In this document: piece after piece, positions 33,358-45,400 of the stretch
Layout: each line of letters starts with the position of its first letter
Position numbering within the stretch: position 1 is the first letter of the stretch
Source: Molossus alvarezi
Taxonomy: Eukaryota > Chordata > Mammalia > Chiroptera > Molossidae
NCBI GenBank assembly: GCA_037176705.1
Contig: CM073890.1
Location: forward strand, 95,904,591 to 95,968,590
Direction of reading: 5' to 3'
DNA: 64,000 bases
Notes under the pieces: model-generated
What the model was told of the DNA's origin: nothing
The model's input: only the letters and a program-made list of their open reading frames with translations
The model's database searches: none
Position numbers and translations under genes: made by a program

Positions 33358-34677
33358 AAAATTGCTTTGAATCTAAGATCAACTCATCAAGAATTGGCTA
33401 CTTAAAACAATAGACTCTTCAAATTCATGAACATGGTATAGCTCTCCATTTATTTAGTGTGTAAATTGCTCTCAAAGATGTTTTGTAGTCTTAAATGTAG
33501 AGATCTTGCACATATATAGTTAAATTTATTTCTAAGTGTTTTTGTTTTTTAATGCTATTGTAAATAGTATATTAAATTTTTAATTTTCAGTTTTTTATTG
33601 CTGATATATATATATGTGTGTATGTATAAAATTTATTTTTTATATTGACCTTGTATCATATGGCTTTTCTAAATTCACTAATGACTTAGAGTAAATTTCC
33701 TGTAGATTGTTTAGAATTATCTGCATAATCTTATCTGATAATAAAGATAGTTGAACTTTTTTCTTTATAATCTATATATCTATTTCTCCTTTTCCTGTCT
33801 TTTTGCATTAGCTAACACCTTTATTACATTGTTGAATGAAAGTAGTGGGAGCAAACATTGTTCTTAATTTTATAGGGAAGGTGCTATATATTTTACCATC
33901 AAGTATGATGTTTGCTGTAGGGTTTCATAGAAACCCTTTATAGACGTACCTCAGAAATATTGTGAGTTTGGTTCCAGATTACTACAATAAAGTATATATC
34001 ACAATAAAGTCAGTCACAGATTTTTTTAGCTTCCCAGTGCATGTTAAAGTTCTTTTCACACTATACTGTAGTCTATTAAGTGTACAACAGCATAGTCTAA
34101 AAAATACAATGTACATAGTACAATTAAAAAGTACTTTATTGCTTAAAAAAGCAAACCATCATCTGAGCCTTTAGCAAGTCATAATCTTTTCACTGGTAGA
34201 GGTCTTGCCTCTATGTTGATGGCTGCTGGCTCATCAGGGTGGTGTTTGCCGAAGGCTGGGATGGCTGTGACAATTTCTTTAAACAAGATGACAGTGAAAC
34301 TTGCTACATCAGTTGAAATTTCCTTTCATGACTGATTTCTCTGTAGCATGTGATGCTGTTTAATAGCATTTTACTTGCAGTAGAACTTCTTTCAAAATTG
34401 GAGTCAGTCCTCTCAAACCCTGCTCTAGCTTTATCAATTAAATGTATATACTACTTTAAATCCTGTGTTGTCATTTCAACAATATTCACAGCATCTTCAC
34501 TAGGAGTAGATTCCATCTCAAGCCACCACTTTTTTTGCTTATCAATAAGAAGTAACTCCTTGACCGTTAAGTTTTATCATGAAATTGCAGCAATTCAGTC
34601 ACACCTTTAGGTTTCACTAATTCTGGTTCTCTTGCTATTTCTACCACACCTGCAGTTACTTGCTCCACTGAAGTCTT

Positions 34678-34919
34678 TTTTTTTTATCCTCACCCGAGGA
34701 TATTTTTTCATTTTTTGTACAGATAGAGTGGGAGGGAGAGAGAGGAAGGGAGAGAGAGAGAGAGAAACATCGATGTGAAGGGACACATGGAGTGGCTGCC
34801 ACCCGCACGACCAACCGGGAACAAACTGCAACCGAAGTACGCGCCCTTAGCGGGAACTGAACCCGGGTCTCTCCGGACCGCAGGCCGACGCTCTAACCGC
34901 TGAGCCAAACTGGCCAGGG
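34678..34919 (-). mobile_element. Bat tRNA-derived SINE, hairpin-tail family, inside Tigger1
   Basis: A complete copy with the ATCCTCACCCGAGGAT hairpin and head end 'ccaaactggccaggg'. It has a small internal deletion in the 'gaccaaccgggaacaaactg' region. A perfect 15-bp target duplication (ctccactgaagtctt) lies at 34663-34677 and 34920-34934, made of Tigger1 sequence. Confidence 0.95.
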
Positions 34920-35145
34920 CTCCACTGAAGTCTTAAACCTCTCAAAGTCACCCATGAGGGTTGGAATCAACTTATTCCAAACTCCAGTTAATGTTGGTAT
35001 TTTGACCTCTTGCCATGAATCACAAATGTACTTAATGGTATCTAGAATGGTAAATTTTTTCCAGAATGTTTTCAATTTACTTTGTCCAGATCTATCAGAA
35101 GAATTGGTATCTATTGCAACTATAGCCTTATGAAATGTATTTCCT

Positions 35146-36260
35146 TTTTTATAATAATTTTATTTTTTTCAATTATAATTCATATTCAATGTTATTTTGT
35201 ATTAGTTCCAGGTGTATAGTCCAGTGGTTAGACAACCATATGCTTTATAAAGTGTTCCCTCTGATATTTCCATTACCTACTTGGCACTGTACATAGATAT
35301 TACACTCTTATTGATTATATTTTCTATGCTTTACTTTACATTCTCGTTTTTTTTTTTTTTTTGGTTCATGCCCCTAGCAGGAACTGAACCTGGGACTCTC
35401 TGGTCCACAGGCCGACACTCCAACCACTGAGTCAAACCTGCCAGGGCTCATAACTATTTTATAACTACCAATCTTATTTCTCAATCCCTTCACCTTTTAA
35501 CCCTGACCTTGAAGTCCTCCCCCTCTGGCAATCATCAGTCTTGTCTCTATGAATCTGTTTCTGTTTTGTCTGTTCATTTATATTGCTATTTAGATTTCAC
35601 ATAGAAGTAAAATGATTTGGTAATTGTCTTTCTATGACTGAATTATTTTACTTAGTATAATACCCTCCAGGTCCATCCATACTGTTGCAAATAGTAAGAT
35701 TTTGTTCTTTTTCATGGCCCAGTAATAGTCCATTGTATATATGTACCACAGTTTTTTTATCCACTTATCTATTGATGGGCACTTGGGTGACCTTTATAGT
35801 TTGGCTATTGTAAATAATACTGGAATAAATATAGGGGTGCAGATATTCTTTCAAATTTGTGTTTTGGGTTTCCTCAGATATATACCTAGAATTGAAATCA
35901 CTGGGTCATAAGGCAGTTCCATTTTTATTTTTTTTTGAGGAACCTCCATCCTGGTTGCACCAATGTTCATTTTCATTAGCAATAACTATACAACTCCTAG
36001 AAGGAAATATAGGCAATAAAATTCCAGGCATTTCTCTTAGTAATATTTTTTCTGGTATGTCTCCTTGGGCAAGAGAAACAAAAGGAAAAGTAAACAAATG
36101 GAACTTCATCAAACTAAAAACCTTTTGCATAGCAAAGGAAACTATCAACAAAGTGAAAAGACACCCCACTGAATGAAAGAACATATTTGCCGATGATATA
36201 ACTGATAATTTGTAAGTAACTCACACAATGTAACACCATCTTCCCCCACCCCACAATCCA
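35146..36260. mobile_element. 5'-inverted (twin-primed) older L1 inside Tigger1
   Basis: 35146 to about 35976 is antisense L1 (3' UTR 'ttccaggtgtatagtccagt', then 'tcaatcccttcaccttttaa', then the ORF2 end 'ttgatgggcacttgggtgac'). From about 35977 it is sense L1 ('aactatacaactcctagaag', 'gcaagagaaacaaaaggaaa', 'tttgcatagcaaaggaaact'), an ORF2 segment lying further 5'. The flanks gaaatgtatttc (about 35132) and aaaatatgtttc (about 36263) are a decayed duplication of Tigger1 sequence. This is a second twin-priming event, with some sequence lost at the inversion junction. Confidence 0.82.
35347..35447 (-). mobile_element. tRNA-only half-SINE
   Basis: A run of 16 T is followed directly by 'ggttcatgcccctagcagga', 'actgaacctgggactctctg' and the head end 'tcaaacctgccagggc'. 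Compared with full SINEs the whole 3' part (CT-rich segment and hairpin) is absent and the A-tail is attached right after the tRNA-like head. The copy at 49325-49418 ends at the same internal position. It lies inside the L1 at 35146-36260. No clear target duplication is seen here. Confidence 0.8.
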
Positions 36261-36875
36261 ATAAAATATGTTTCTTAAATAATAAGACTTGAAAGTTGAA
36301 ATTACTCCTTGATCCATGGGCTACAGAATGAATGTTGTATTAACAGACATGAAAATAACATTAATCTCATTGAATACCTTCATCAGAGCTCTTGGGTGAC
36401 CAGGTGCATTGTCAATGAGCAGTAGTTTTTAGAAATAATTCCCCCCCGCCCCCGAACATTATGTCTGAACAGTGGGTTTAAAATATTCTGAAAACAATGT
36501 TGTAAATAGATGTGCAATCATCCGGGCTTTGTTATCCCATTTATAGAGCATATGAAGAGTAGGTTTAGCATAATTCTTTAAGAGCCCTAGAATTTCTAGA
36601 ATAGTAAATGAGCATTGCCTTAAACTTAAACTCAGCAGCTGTATTAGCCTCTCACAAGAGAGTCAGAATGTCCTCTGAAGTCTTGAAGGCAGGCATTGAC
36701 TTCTCCTCTCTATGAAAGTCCTAGATGGCATCTTCGTCCAATGTAAGGCTATTTCTACTACGCTGAAAACCTATTGTATAGCATAGTCAGCTTCATGAAT
36801 TATCTTAGCTAGATCTTCTGGATAACTTGCTGCAGCTTTTACATCAACACTTGCTGCTTCACATTTTTGCACTTT

Positions 36876-37116
36876 TTTTTATCCTCACTTGAGGACATTT
36901 TTCCATGTTTTGTTCAGATAGATGGGAAGGAGAGAGAGGAAGAAAGAGAGAGAAGCATTGAGGTGAAAGGGACACATCGAGTGGCTGCCTCCCGTACAAC
37001 CCAACCAGGGCCGGGGACAAACTGCAACCGAGGTACGTGCCCTTAGGGGGAACCAAACCTGGGTCTCTCTGGACCGCAGGCCGACGCTCTAACCATTGGG
37101 CAAAACCAGCCAGGGC
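36876..37116 (-). mobile_element. Bat tRNA-derived SINE, hairpin-tail family, inside Tigger1
   Basis: A complete copy: ATCCTCACTTGAGGACA hairpin, GA-rich part, 'ggtgaaagggacacatcgag' and the head end 'caaaaccagccagggc'. A short duplication (cactttt) flanks it on both sides, with Tigger1 sequence continuing as 'atgttatggagaggcta'. Confidence 0.92.
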
Positions 37117-37954
37117 CACTTTTATGTTATGGAGAGGCTACTTAAACCCAGTGAACCAACCTCTGCTAGCTTTAAACTTTTCTTCTGAAGTTCTGTCACC
37201 ATTTTCAGCCTTTATAGAATTGAAGAGTTAGGGCTTTGTCTGGATTAGGTTTTGGCTTAAGGCAATGTTGTGGCTAGTTTGATCTTCAATCAGGACAACT
37301 AAAACTTTCTCAATATCAGCAATAAGTTTGTTTTGCTTTCTTATCATTCATGTGTTCATTGAGTAGCACTTTTAATTTCCTTCAAGAACTTTTTCTTTGC
37401 ATTCACAACTTGGCTAATGTTTGGTGCAAAAGGCATTACCTTTGGCCTATGTTGGCTTTCAACATACCTTAGCTTAATTATTTCTAGCTTTTGATTTAAA
37501 GTAAAAGATATGAAACTCTTTCACTTGAAGAAGCCATTGTAGGGTTGTTAACTGGCCTCATTTTAATATTGTTGTGTCTCAAGAAATAGGGGAGCCAGAG
37601 GAGAAGGAGAGAGATGGCCAGTCCATGGAGCAGTCAGAACACATGACTTTTTTTATTAAGTTGGCTGTCTTATCTGGGCATGGTTTATGGTGCTCCCCAC
37701 CCCCAAATTACAATAGTAACATTAAAAATCACTGATTACAGACCATTATAACAAATATAATAATGTTAAAAGTTTGAAATATTGCAAGAATTACTAAAAT
37801 GTGACACAGAGACACAAAGTGAGCAAATGCCTTTGGAAAAATGATGCTGATAGCTTTGCTCCAAACAAGGTTGTCACAAACCTTCAATGTGTAAAAAACA
37901 CAGTATCAGTGAAGTGCAATAAAGAGTAGTACAATAAAGCAAGATATACCTATA

Positions 37955-40480
37955 TATATTTTTTCAATAATTTACTGTTATTCTACCTGTGTTTTTATAT
38001 TTCAAGTAAGTTGGATCTTTTTTTTTTTTTTTTATCCTCAACCGAGGACGTTTTTTCATTTTTTGTTCAGACAGAGTGGGAGGGAGAAAGAGGAAGAAAC
38101 ATAGACGTGAAAGGGACACATCGAGTGGCTGCCACCCACACAACCCAACCAGGGCCCGGACAAACTGCAACCGAGTTACGCGCCCTTAGTGGGAACTGAT
38201 CCTGGGCCTCTCTGGACCACAGGCTGATGTTCTAACCACTTAGCAAACTGGCCAAGGCGGATCTTGTTGTTTTTAATCCTGCTAGACAATTTCTGCATTT
38301 GAATTTGTGTGATTAGCCCATTTCTGAGTAGTTATTGATATATTTACATTTGTCTACCATCTTTTTATTTTCTTCTTGTTTGATAAAATCTATTTTTTTT
38401 CTTTTTTAAACCTTACTTAGGATTTATTATTTTCTAATATTTTATTTTATATTCTCCATTGGACTTTAGCTACAACTCTCTATAAATTTTTTAAATGGTA
38501 ATCTAGGGTTTATATTAAGCATCTGTAGTTTATTATAATCTATCTTCAAATAATATTATTGTATACCTCATGTATAATTTAAGAACCGTATACCAATATA
38601 TTTCCATTTACTCTCTCCTATGCTTTGTTCTTTTGTTGTCATATTTTACTTCCACAAATCTTATATACTCCACACTTCAGCATAAATTATACTTTAAAGA
38701 ATCAACTGTCTTTTAAAGAGGTTTTATAAACAGGAAAAATAAACTATACTCACCCATATACTTACTATTTGCAATGTTCTTTTCTACGTAAAGACCTGAG
38801 TTTACATTTGATATCATTCTCTTTCAATCCAAAAAGCTTCCTTTAACATTTCTGGTAGTGAAGGTTATTGGTAACAGATTATCTCAGCTTCTACGTATAT
38901 GACATTGTCTATTTCATTCTCACTGTCATGAACACTTTTTTTTGGATGTAGAATCCTCACTTGACATTTCTCCCAGAAATTTAATGATATCATTTTGTGT
39001 TGTTGTTTTCTGGCTTACTTATGAATATTCAAAGGTTATTTTATAATTTTCCTCTATTAAGAAAGGTCTCTTTTTCCGCTTAGTTGCTTTAAGGATTCAA
39101 TTTTTTATTTTCATTTTTTTTTTTTTTACTATTTATTGTCAGCAATTTGATTATGATGTGCCTTGATGTGATTCTGGTTGTGTTTATTCTGCTCTTGGTC
39201 TGTGAGCTTCTTGGATCTGTGTTTATATTTCAAATCAAATTTTGAAAATTCTTGGCCATTGTTTCTTCAATTTTTTTGGACCCCATCCTGTCTCTTGTCC
39301 TTTTCTAGGATTCCAATTCCATATTTATTAGACTGTTTAACATTGTTTCAGAGATCACTGAAACTCTGTTCATTTTTTAAGCCTTTATTATTTTTTCTTT
39401 CTTTCTTTCTGGGCTTCAGTTTGTGTTGTTTCTATTGCCTGATCTTGAAGTTCACTATATTTTTCTTCTATTTAATCTTTTGTGAAGCCCATGCAGTGAT
39501 TTTTTTATTTCATTATATTTTTATCTGTAGAATTTTCATGTGGTTCCTTCCTTTGTATGGTTTCTATTTATCTAGAGTCTGTACCTGTTTCCTCATTATA
39601 CTCATGTTTTATTTTAAACCTTTGAACATGGACATGCTATTATGCTTTTCACTAAGGTTTCTTGTCCGTTAATTGAATCAACTTTGTAATTTCCAGTTCT
39701 GTTTTTATTTACTGATTTTTCTTCTGATTATGGGTCATGTCCTTCTCCCTCTTTGCATGTCTGCAAAGTTTTATGAGATCCTAGATATTGTGATTGATGC
39801 TTATGAAGTAGATTTTGTTTCCTTCCTCGAAATTGTTGAATTGTATGTCAGATGCTTAACATATTTGAAAATCAGCTTGATCCCACTGAGGATTTTTTAA
39901 GTTCTGTTATGACAAGTTTAAAGCGGATTTTGCAGAGTTAGCCCTACTCTTCAGCTGTTGTCTTTCCGATGTCTCTTCTGAGTATCCTAAAGATTTAAGG
40001 AAGACTTTCCAAGCTTGTTGGCCAGAATGGCCCTCCATCTCATGCTAGTTCTTGTGGATGGTCTGGTGACAGCCTCAGACAGTTGTTCTCTACCCACTAG
40101 GTCTTCTTTGCCTGGTTTTATGTAACTAAACCCCTCATGTGTGCAACTTAGTATTCAACCAAAGATTTAAGGGGACTGCCGTTGATTTTTGGAGTTCTTT
40201 CTCTGTGTGACTCTCTTTTTGCCCCTCAAATTCTGGGTGACTTTAACTCACTTACCTCTGATCCTATTTCCTCATCTAGTGGGACTACAGTGCTCTGCTT
40301 AATTTCTGTCTTCTACCTTTGGTTTCTAAAGTACCTTCGTGAGCAATCTGGGTCAACTGTGGGGTTCCTTTCATTTGTTTCTTTTTTCTCAAGGACTAAA
40401 GTCCTGTAATGCCTATCACTAGCATATGAAAAAAATGTATATAGTTTGCCCAGTTTTCTAGTTGTTGTGGCAAGAGGGAT
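37955..40480 (-). mobile_element. Old L1 / HAL1-like block (inter-ORF, ORF1 and 5' region)
   Basis: Antisense phrases typical of the ORF1 side of old L1 or HAL1: 'cttcctttaacatttctggt', 'aatttgattatgatgtgcct', 'gtgagcttcttggatctgtg', 'ccattgtttcttcaattttt' and 'agatcactgaaactctgttc'. A 164-codon plus-strand frame at 39178-39672 is the antisense of this block, hydrophobic only because T-rich codons encode F, L and I. It may belong to the same insertion as 30612-33938, with the intervening part of ORF2 lost, or be a separate element. Ends are approximate. Confidence 0.65.
38019..38258 (-). mobile_element. Bat tRNA-derived SINE, hairpin-tail family
   Basis: A complete, somewhat diverged copy: ATCCTCAACCGAGGACG hairpin, 'agacgtgaaagggacacatc', 'gggaactgatcctgggcctc' and the head end 'gcaaactggccaaggc'. 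Flanked by ggatctt just before (about 38012-38018) and just after (about 38259-38265). Confidence 0.9.
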
Positions 40481-42029
40481 AATCCAAGATTAGTTAACTC
40501 ATGCATGGCTAACATTGAGAGTCTAGCTAAAATTAGATTAAGTCATAAAAAGTAGCTGGTAATGTTATAAATTTATGGACTAAAAAGAAATTTGTGATGG
40601 TTAGGAAATCAAAGTAGTATTTACTAAAGCAAGTTTTAAGGATATATTGATCACTTCTTCATTTTTATTAAAGGAGTTTCTACAGTAGTTATTTTTTATG
40701 TACTCTTATTAAATAAACACTTCATCTTCTACAATGTCTTTTGCTCATATAAATACATTATAATTTAGCAACAAACTTCTGACAAATATGGCTCATTGAT
40801 GAGTGGATGGCTTTTTACAGTTTTTATTTGTGCTAAAGCTACTTTTCTTAATCATGAAAAAATAGCTTGTGCGTAAAAATCTACCACAGAGAGTAGATTT
40901 TGGCGATATTGACAGACAGGATGCATACATCCTGCTAAACTCACCCAACCCACTGAGCTGTGATGAGCATCTCCCTTCATCTGGATGAGTGAGCACATGG
41001 TGTTTCTCATTTAAATACCAAAATAGTTCTCAGAGATTTATAGTAGCATGAAGCCACAGTGTAATGATATCTTTTTGACAATAAGCATGTCTATAAGAGA
41101 AGGCTTGAGATGACTTAGGGACAGTCTTTAAGGAAGATTTTAAAATGCTGATATTGCAATGACATTGGCCCCAATCAGCAGGCTATTTTTAACTTTTCTG
41201 CCTCTCATGAAGAATTGAGCAGAAAGCAGCCCTGAAACCAAATATGTGCAGAGAAAATGAACAACCTGTAATATCTACTCTAAACTCTGACCCTTATCAA
41301 GTATTTTATGATTGAGGAGGAAAAAACCTTAGGGAAAAATACAGAGTAGTAAAAGTTTTGAAAATATAACGTATGAGGGTTGTTTTTATGGCTTGTGGTT
41401 ACTTGAAAATTAGAAACCTAGGGAGGAATAAAGTGTTTCTCTTACTCAATTGGCTTTGGAGGTTGAACGGTGGACATTATAAAAAGGTAGAAATGTGCTT
41501 TCAAGACCCTCTGCATACCAAGAAACAGAAAAAAAAAAAAAAAAAAAAAAAAACATTTGGAAATCATAACACCAGTAAACTTTCTTTACTTTTCAAATAT
41601 GCTTATGACCTCTTTCAATTCCCCATTGTAACAGATTCTTGAAAAGGCAGATTATTCTGAACCATTTGAACCAAAGTGAAAACAAAACAAAACCTTATTC
41701 AGTGGGGTGCTGGTAAACCAGCTCTCTGGGGCTGGGGGAGGAAGCCTTTACTTTTGGTGCTTGTTGATTTCTATGGTGCAAATATTCTCACCATTGCCAA
41801 ATCAAGTTACCAGATTTTAACAACTGGCTTGCAAAATTGCTGGATATTTAACAGCTGACAGTCCACATAGGTAGCTCCAACTCACCAGTGGCTGTATTCC
41901 ACAGTGTAAGAGAGGGGTTGTGATGGTCTTAGTTTAGCAGTCTGGCACCAAATTTTTGTGAAGTAGGACTTTGGAAGAAAAATCTTTCTGGCTGTATTAA
42001 ATAATTTGGAATTTATTAAATCTACAAAG
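40481..42029. other. Unassigned DNA with a poly-A run
   Basis: A run of about 25 A at 41529-41554 interrupts otherwise single-copy-looking sequence. There is no recognisable retrogene in front of it, so it is more likely a simple repeat than a processed pseudogene tail. Frames such as 41373-41642 contain the A-run and have no domain. Confidence 0.4.
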
Positions 42030-42120
42030 AATTGCTGTGAAAATTGAACGAGATAATGATGAGTGCTTAGCACAATTCCTGAAACATAATAAGCATTCAA
42101 TAATTGGCAGCTGTTATTGA
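42030..42120 (+). repeat. MIR SINE 3' part (ancient)
   Basis: 'tgctgtgaaaattgaacgag', 'gagtgcttagcacaattcct' and 'taagcattcaataattggca' follow the MIR 3' end (ttgttgtgaggattaaatga ... agtgcctggcacatagtaagcgctcaataaat). Confidence 0.7.
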
Positions 42121-42419
42121 CTATAGGTAGTTTTATGAGATATTATAGTCTAATTACATGAAAGTAAGTATGTTTAATAATTTTTAATTAAATAATTAAT
42201 TTTTGTTACGGATGTTCCTCCTTTCCCCCCCACTAATTGCCTCCTTCCACTCCCTCCCCTCCCTGTCCCCAGCTTTGTTGTCCATGTCCACTGTTCATGC
42301 ATACATGCATAAAAGTTCTGTGGTTTATCTCTCCCCCACCACCCCCTCTTCAGGGAGTGTCAGTCTGTACCCCACTTCCACGACTCTGGGACTACCCCAT
42401 TCCTCAGACTGTTATGTTA

Positions 42420-45400
42420 TTATATTCCACAAATAAGTGAGATCATATGATACTTGTATTTCTCTGTTTGGCTTGTTTCGCTTAATATAATACTCTCCAG
42501 GTCCCGCCATGTCGTCTCAAAGGATAAGAGATCTTTCTTTCTTACAGCTGCTTAGTACTCCATTGTGTGTATGTACCACTGCTTTTTTATCCATTTGTCT
42601 ACTGATGGACACTTGGGCAGTTTCCAGATCTTAGCTATTGTAAATAGTGCTGCTACAAACATGGGGGTACATATATTCTTTCTGATTGGTGTTTCAGGCT
42701 TCTTAGGGTATATTCCTAGAAGTGGGATCACTGGGTCAAATGGAAGTTCAATTTTTAATTTTTTGAGGTAATACCATATTGTTTTCCATAGTGGCTGCAC
42801 CAGTCTGCATTCCCATCAGCAGTGTACCAGAGTCCCCTTTTCTCCACACCCTCGCCAACACTTGTTAGATGATTTGTTGATGGCGGCCATTCTGACAGGT
42901 GTGAGGTGATACCTCATTATTGTTTTAATTTGCATCTCACTGATGATTAGTGATGTTGTGCATTTCTTCATACGTCTCTTAGCCATTTGTATGTCTTGTT
43001 TGGAGAGGTGTCTATTTAGTTCCTCTGCCCATTTTTTAATTGGGTTCTTTGTCTTCCTTTTGTTAAGTTGTATGAGTACTCTATATATATTGGAAATTAA
43101 CCCTGTATCTGATGTATCATTGGCAATTATGCTTTCCCATACAGTGTATTGCCTTTTTATTTTGATGATTGTATCTTTTGCTGTGCAGAAGATTTTGAGT
43201 TTGGTGTAGTTCCACGTGTTCATATTCCCCTTTGTTTCTGTTGCCTTAGGTGATGTATTAGTGAAAATTCTGCTGCATATGATGTCGGAAATGTTGTTGC
43301 CTACATTTTCTTCTAGGATTTTTATGGATTCCCAGTCACATTTAAGTCTTTTATTCATTTTGAGTTTAATCTTGTGTATGGTGTAAGTTGATGGTCCAGT
43401 TTCATTTTTTGCATGTAGCTGTCCAATTTTTCCAACACATTTATTAAAGAGGCTGTGTTTACTCCACTGTATGCTCTTGCTCCCTTTGTCAAATATTAAT
43501 TGAGCATATTGCCTTGGGTCCATTTCTGGGTTCTCTGTTCTGTTCCACTGGTCTATATGCCTGTTCTTGTGCCAGTACCAGGCTGTTTTGATTACAGTGG
43601 CTTTGTAGTATAACCTGAAATCTGGTAATGTGATCCCTCCAAGTTTGTTCCTTTGCAAGATTGCTGTGGTTATTCAAGGACTTTTTTTTTTTTTTGGTTC
43701 CATATGAACTTTCGAAGTATTTGTTCTAGTTCTGTGAAGTATGTCATTGGTATTTTGATGGGTATTGCACTGAATCTATAGATTGCTTTGGGTAGTATGG
43801 ACATTTTAATGATGCTAATTCTTTCAATCCATGAACAAGGTATGTGCTTCCACTTTTTTATATCTTCCTCTATTTCTTTTTTCAATGACCTGTAGTTTTC
43901 TGTGAATAGGTTCTTTATTTCTTTGGTTAAGTTTATTCCTAGGTATTTTACTTTTTTTTGCTGCAATGGTAAATGGGATTGTTTTTTCAGTTTCTCTTTC
44001 TGTGAGTTCATCATTGGTGTATAAGAATGCCATTGATTTCTTGACGTTAATTTTGTATCCTGCTACTTTGCCAAATTCATTTAATAGTCTAGTAAATTTC
44101 TGATGGAGTCTTTGTGGTTTTCTACATATAGTATCATGTCATCTGCAAATAATGACATTTTCACTTCCTCCTTTCCAATTGGGATCCCTTTTATTTTTTC
44201 TTCCTGTCTGATTGCTGTGGCTAAGACTTCCAGTACTATGTTAAATAAGAGAGGCAAAAGTGGGCATCCTTGTCTTGTTCCTGTACTTAAGGACAATGCT
44301 TTTAGTTTTTGCCCATTGAGTATGATGTTGGCTGTAGGTTTTTCATATATAGCCTTTATTATGTTGAGATATGATCCCTCTATTCCCAGATTGCAGAGCA
44401 TTTTTATCAGAAATGGGTGCTGGATTTTGTCGAATGCTTTTTCAGCATCTATTTATATGACCATATGATTTTATCTTTCATTTTGTTTATGTTGTGTATC
44501 ACATTTATTGATTTGCGAATATTGTACCAGCCTTGCATCCCTGGGATGAATCCCACTTGGTCATGGTGGATAATTTTTTGGTGTATTGCTAGATCCGATT
44601 TGCAAGTATTTTGTTCAGGATTTTGTCATCTATGTTCATCAGGGATATTGGCCTGTAGTTTTCTTTCTTTGTAGTGTTTTTTTCTGGTTTTGGAATTAAA
44701 ATTATGCTGGCCTCATAAAACGAGTGTGGAAGTCTTCTTTCTTCTTGAATTTTTTGAAATAGTTTGAGGAGAATGGGTATTAGCTCTTCTTTGAATGTTC
44801 GGTAAAATTCCCCCATGAAGCCATCTGGGCCTGGGCTTTTGTTTGCTGGGAGAGTCTTGATTACATCTTCAATTTCTTTTGTTGTTATTGGTCTATTCAA
44901 GTTTTCTGTCTCTTCCTGGTCCAGTTTTGGGAGACTCTGTGTTTCTAGAAATTTGTCCATTTTGCTTAGATCGAATTTGTTGCTGTATAATTGTTCATAA
45001 TATTTGTTAACAATCCTTTGTATTTATGTGGTGTCAGTTATTATTTCTTCTCTTTAATTTTTGATTTTGTGTATTTGGGTTCTCTATTCTTGTTTCTTGG
45101 TGAGTCTAGCTAAGGGTTCATCAATCTTGTTTATCTTTTCAAGGAAACAGTTCTTTGTTTCATTGATCCTTTCAATTGTTTTTTTTGGTCTACATGTCAT
45201 TTATTTCTGCTCTGATCTTTACTATTTCCTTCCATCTACTTGCTCTGGGGTTTTGTTTTTGTTTGTTTTCTAGTTCTTTAAGTTGTGAGGTTAGATAGTC
45301 TACCTGAAATTTGTCTTGTTTCTTGAGGTAGGCCTGTAGTGCTATGAACTTCCCTCTCAGAACTGCCTTTGCTACATCCCATAGATTTTGTGTTGTTGTG

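Larger units (their letters stand above)
30612..33938 (-). mobile_element. Old L1 (L1M-type), ORF2 3' half, split by a younger L1
   Basis: 30612-32140 and 33361-33938 read as antisense old L1. Typical phrases are 'ggctattaggaataaagctg', 'tctcccaatctgtgactttc', 'atcagctcatcaatttctaa' (left part), and 'aagtatgatgtttgctgtag' (right part). They cover the 3' UTR and the C-terminal half of ORF2. Both parts are in order and share orientation. The coding sequence is thoroughly decayed, with no frame over about 75 codons. The right end is cut by Tigger1. Confidence 0.8.
34100..37537 (-). pseudogene. Tigger1 transposase remnant
   Basis: In the full Tigger1 the transposase lies on this strand, with its start codon near 37535-37537 ('aagccattgtag' read in reverse), just inside the right end. 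It would encode a DDE-superfamily DNA transposase with an N-terminal CENP-B-like DNA-binding domain (family knowledge). Here the frame is destroyed by point changes, small deletions (bases are missing just downstream of the start), two SINEs and an L1. No surviving frame longer than about 85 codons matches it. The boundary at the C-terminal end is approximate. Confidence 0.75.
33941..37952 (-). mobile_element. Tigger1 DNA transposon (pogo/Tc1-mariner), nearly full length, with insertions
   Basis: Left end 'tagacgtacctcagaaatat' and right end 'aaagcaagatatacct' are the terminal inverted repeats, each next to a TA dinucleotide (33939-33940 and 37953-37954). Internal matches include 'tggttccagattactacaat', 'ctgagcctttagcaagtcat', 'agctcttgggtgaccaggtg' and 'gatcttctggataacttgct'. 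Removing inserted elements (SINEs at about 34678-34919 and 36876-37116, an L1 at about 35146-36260) leaves about 2.4 kb, the usual Tigger1 size. Fossil and immobile; it predates all four elements nested in it. Confidence 0.93.

Noticed and set aside
39178..39672. 164-codon hydrophobic plus-strand frame resembling a membrane protein
   Set aside because: It is antisense to an old L1/HAL1 block; T-rich sequence yields F, L, I and S codons. No start context or domain supports a gene.
41529..41554. Poly-A run as the tail of a processed pseudogene
   Set aside because: The preceding few hundred bases show no recognisable gene sequence and I found no flanking target duplication.
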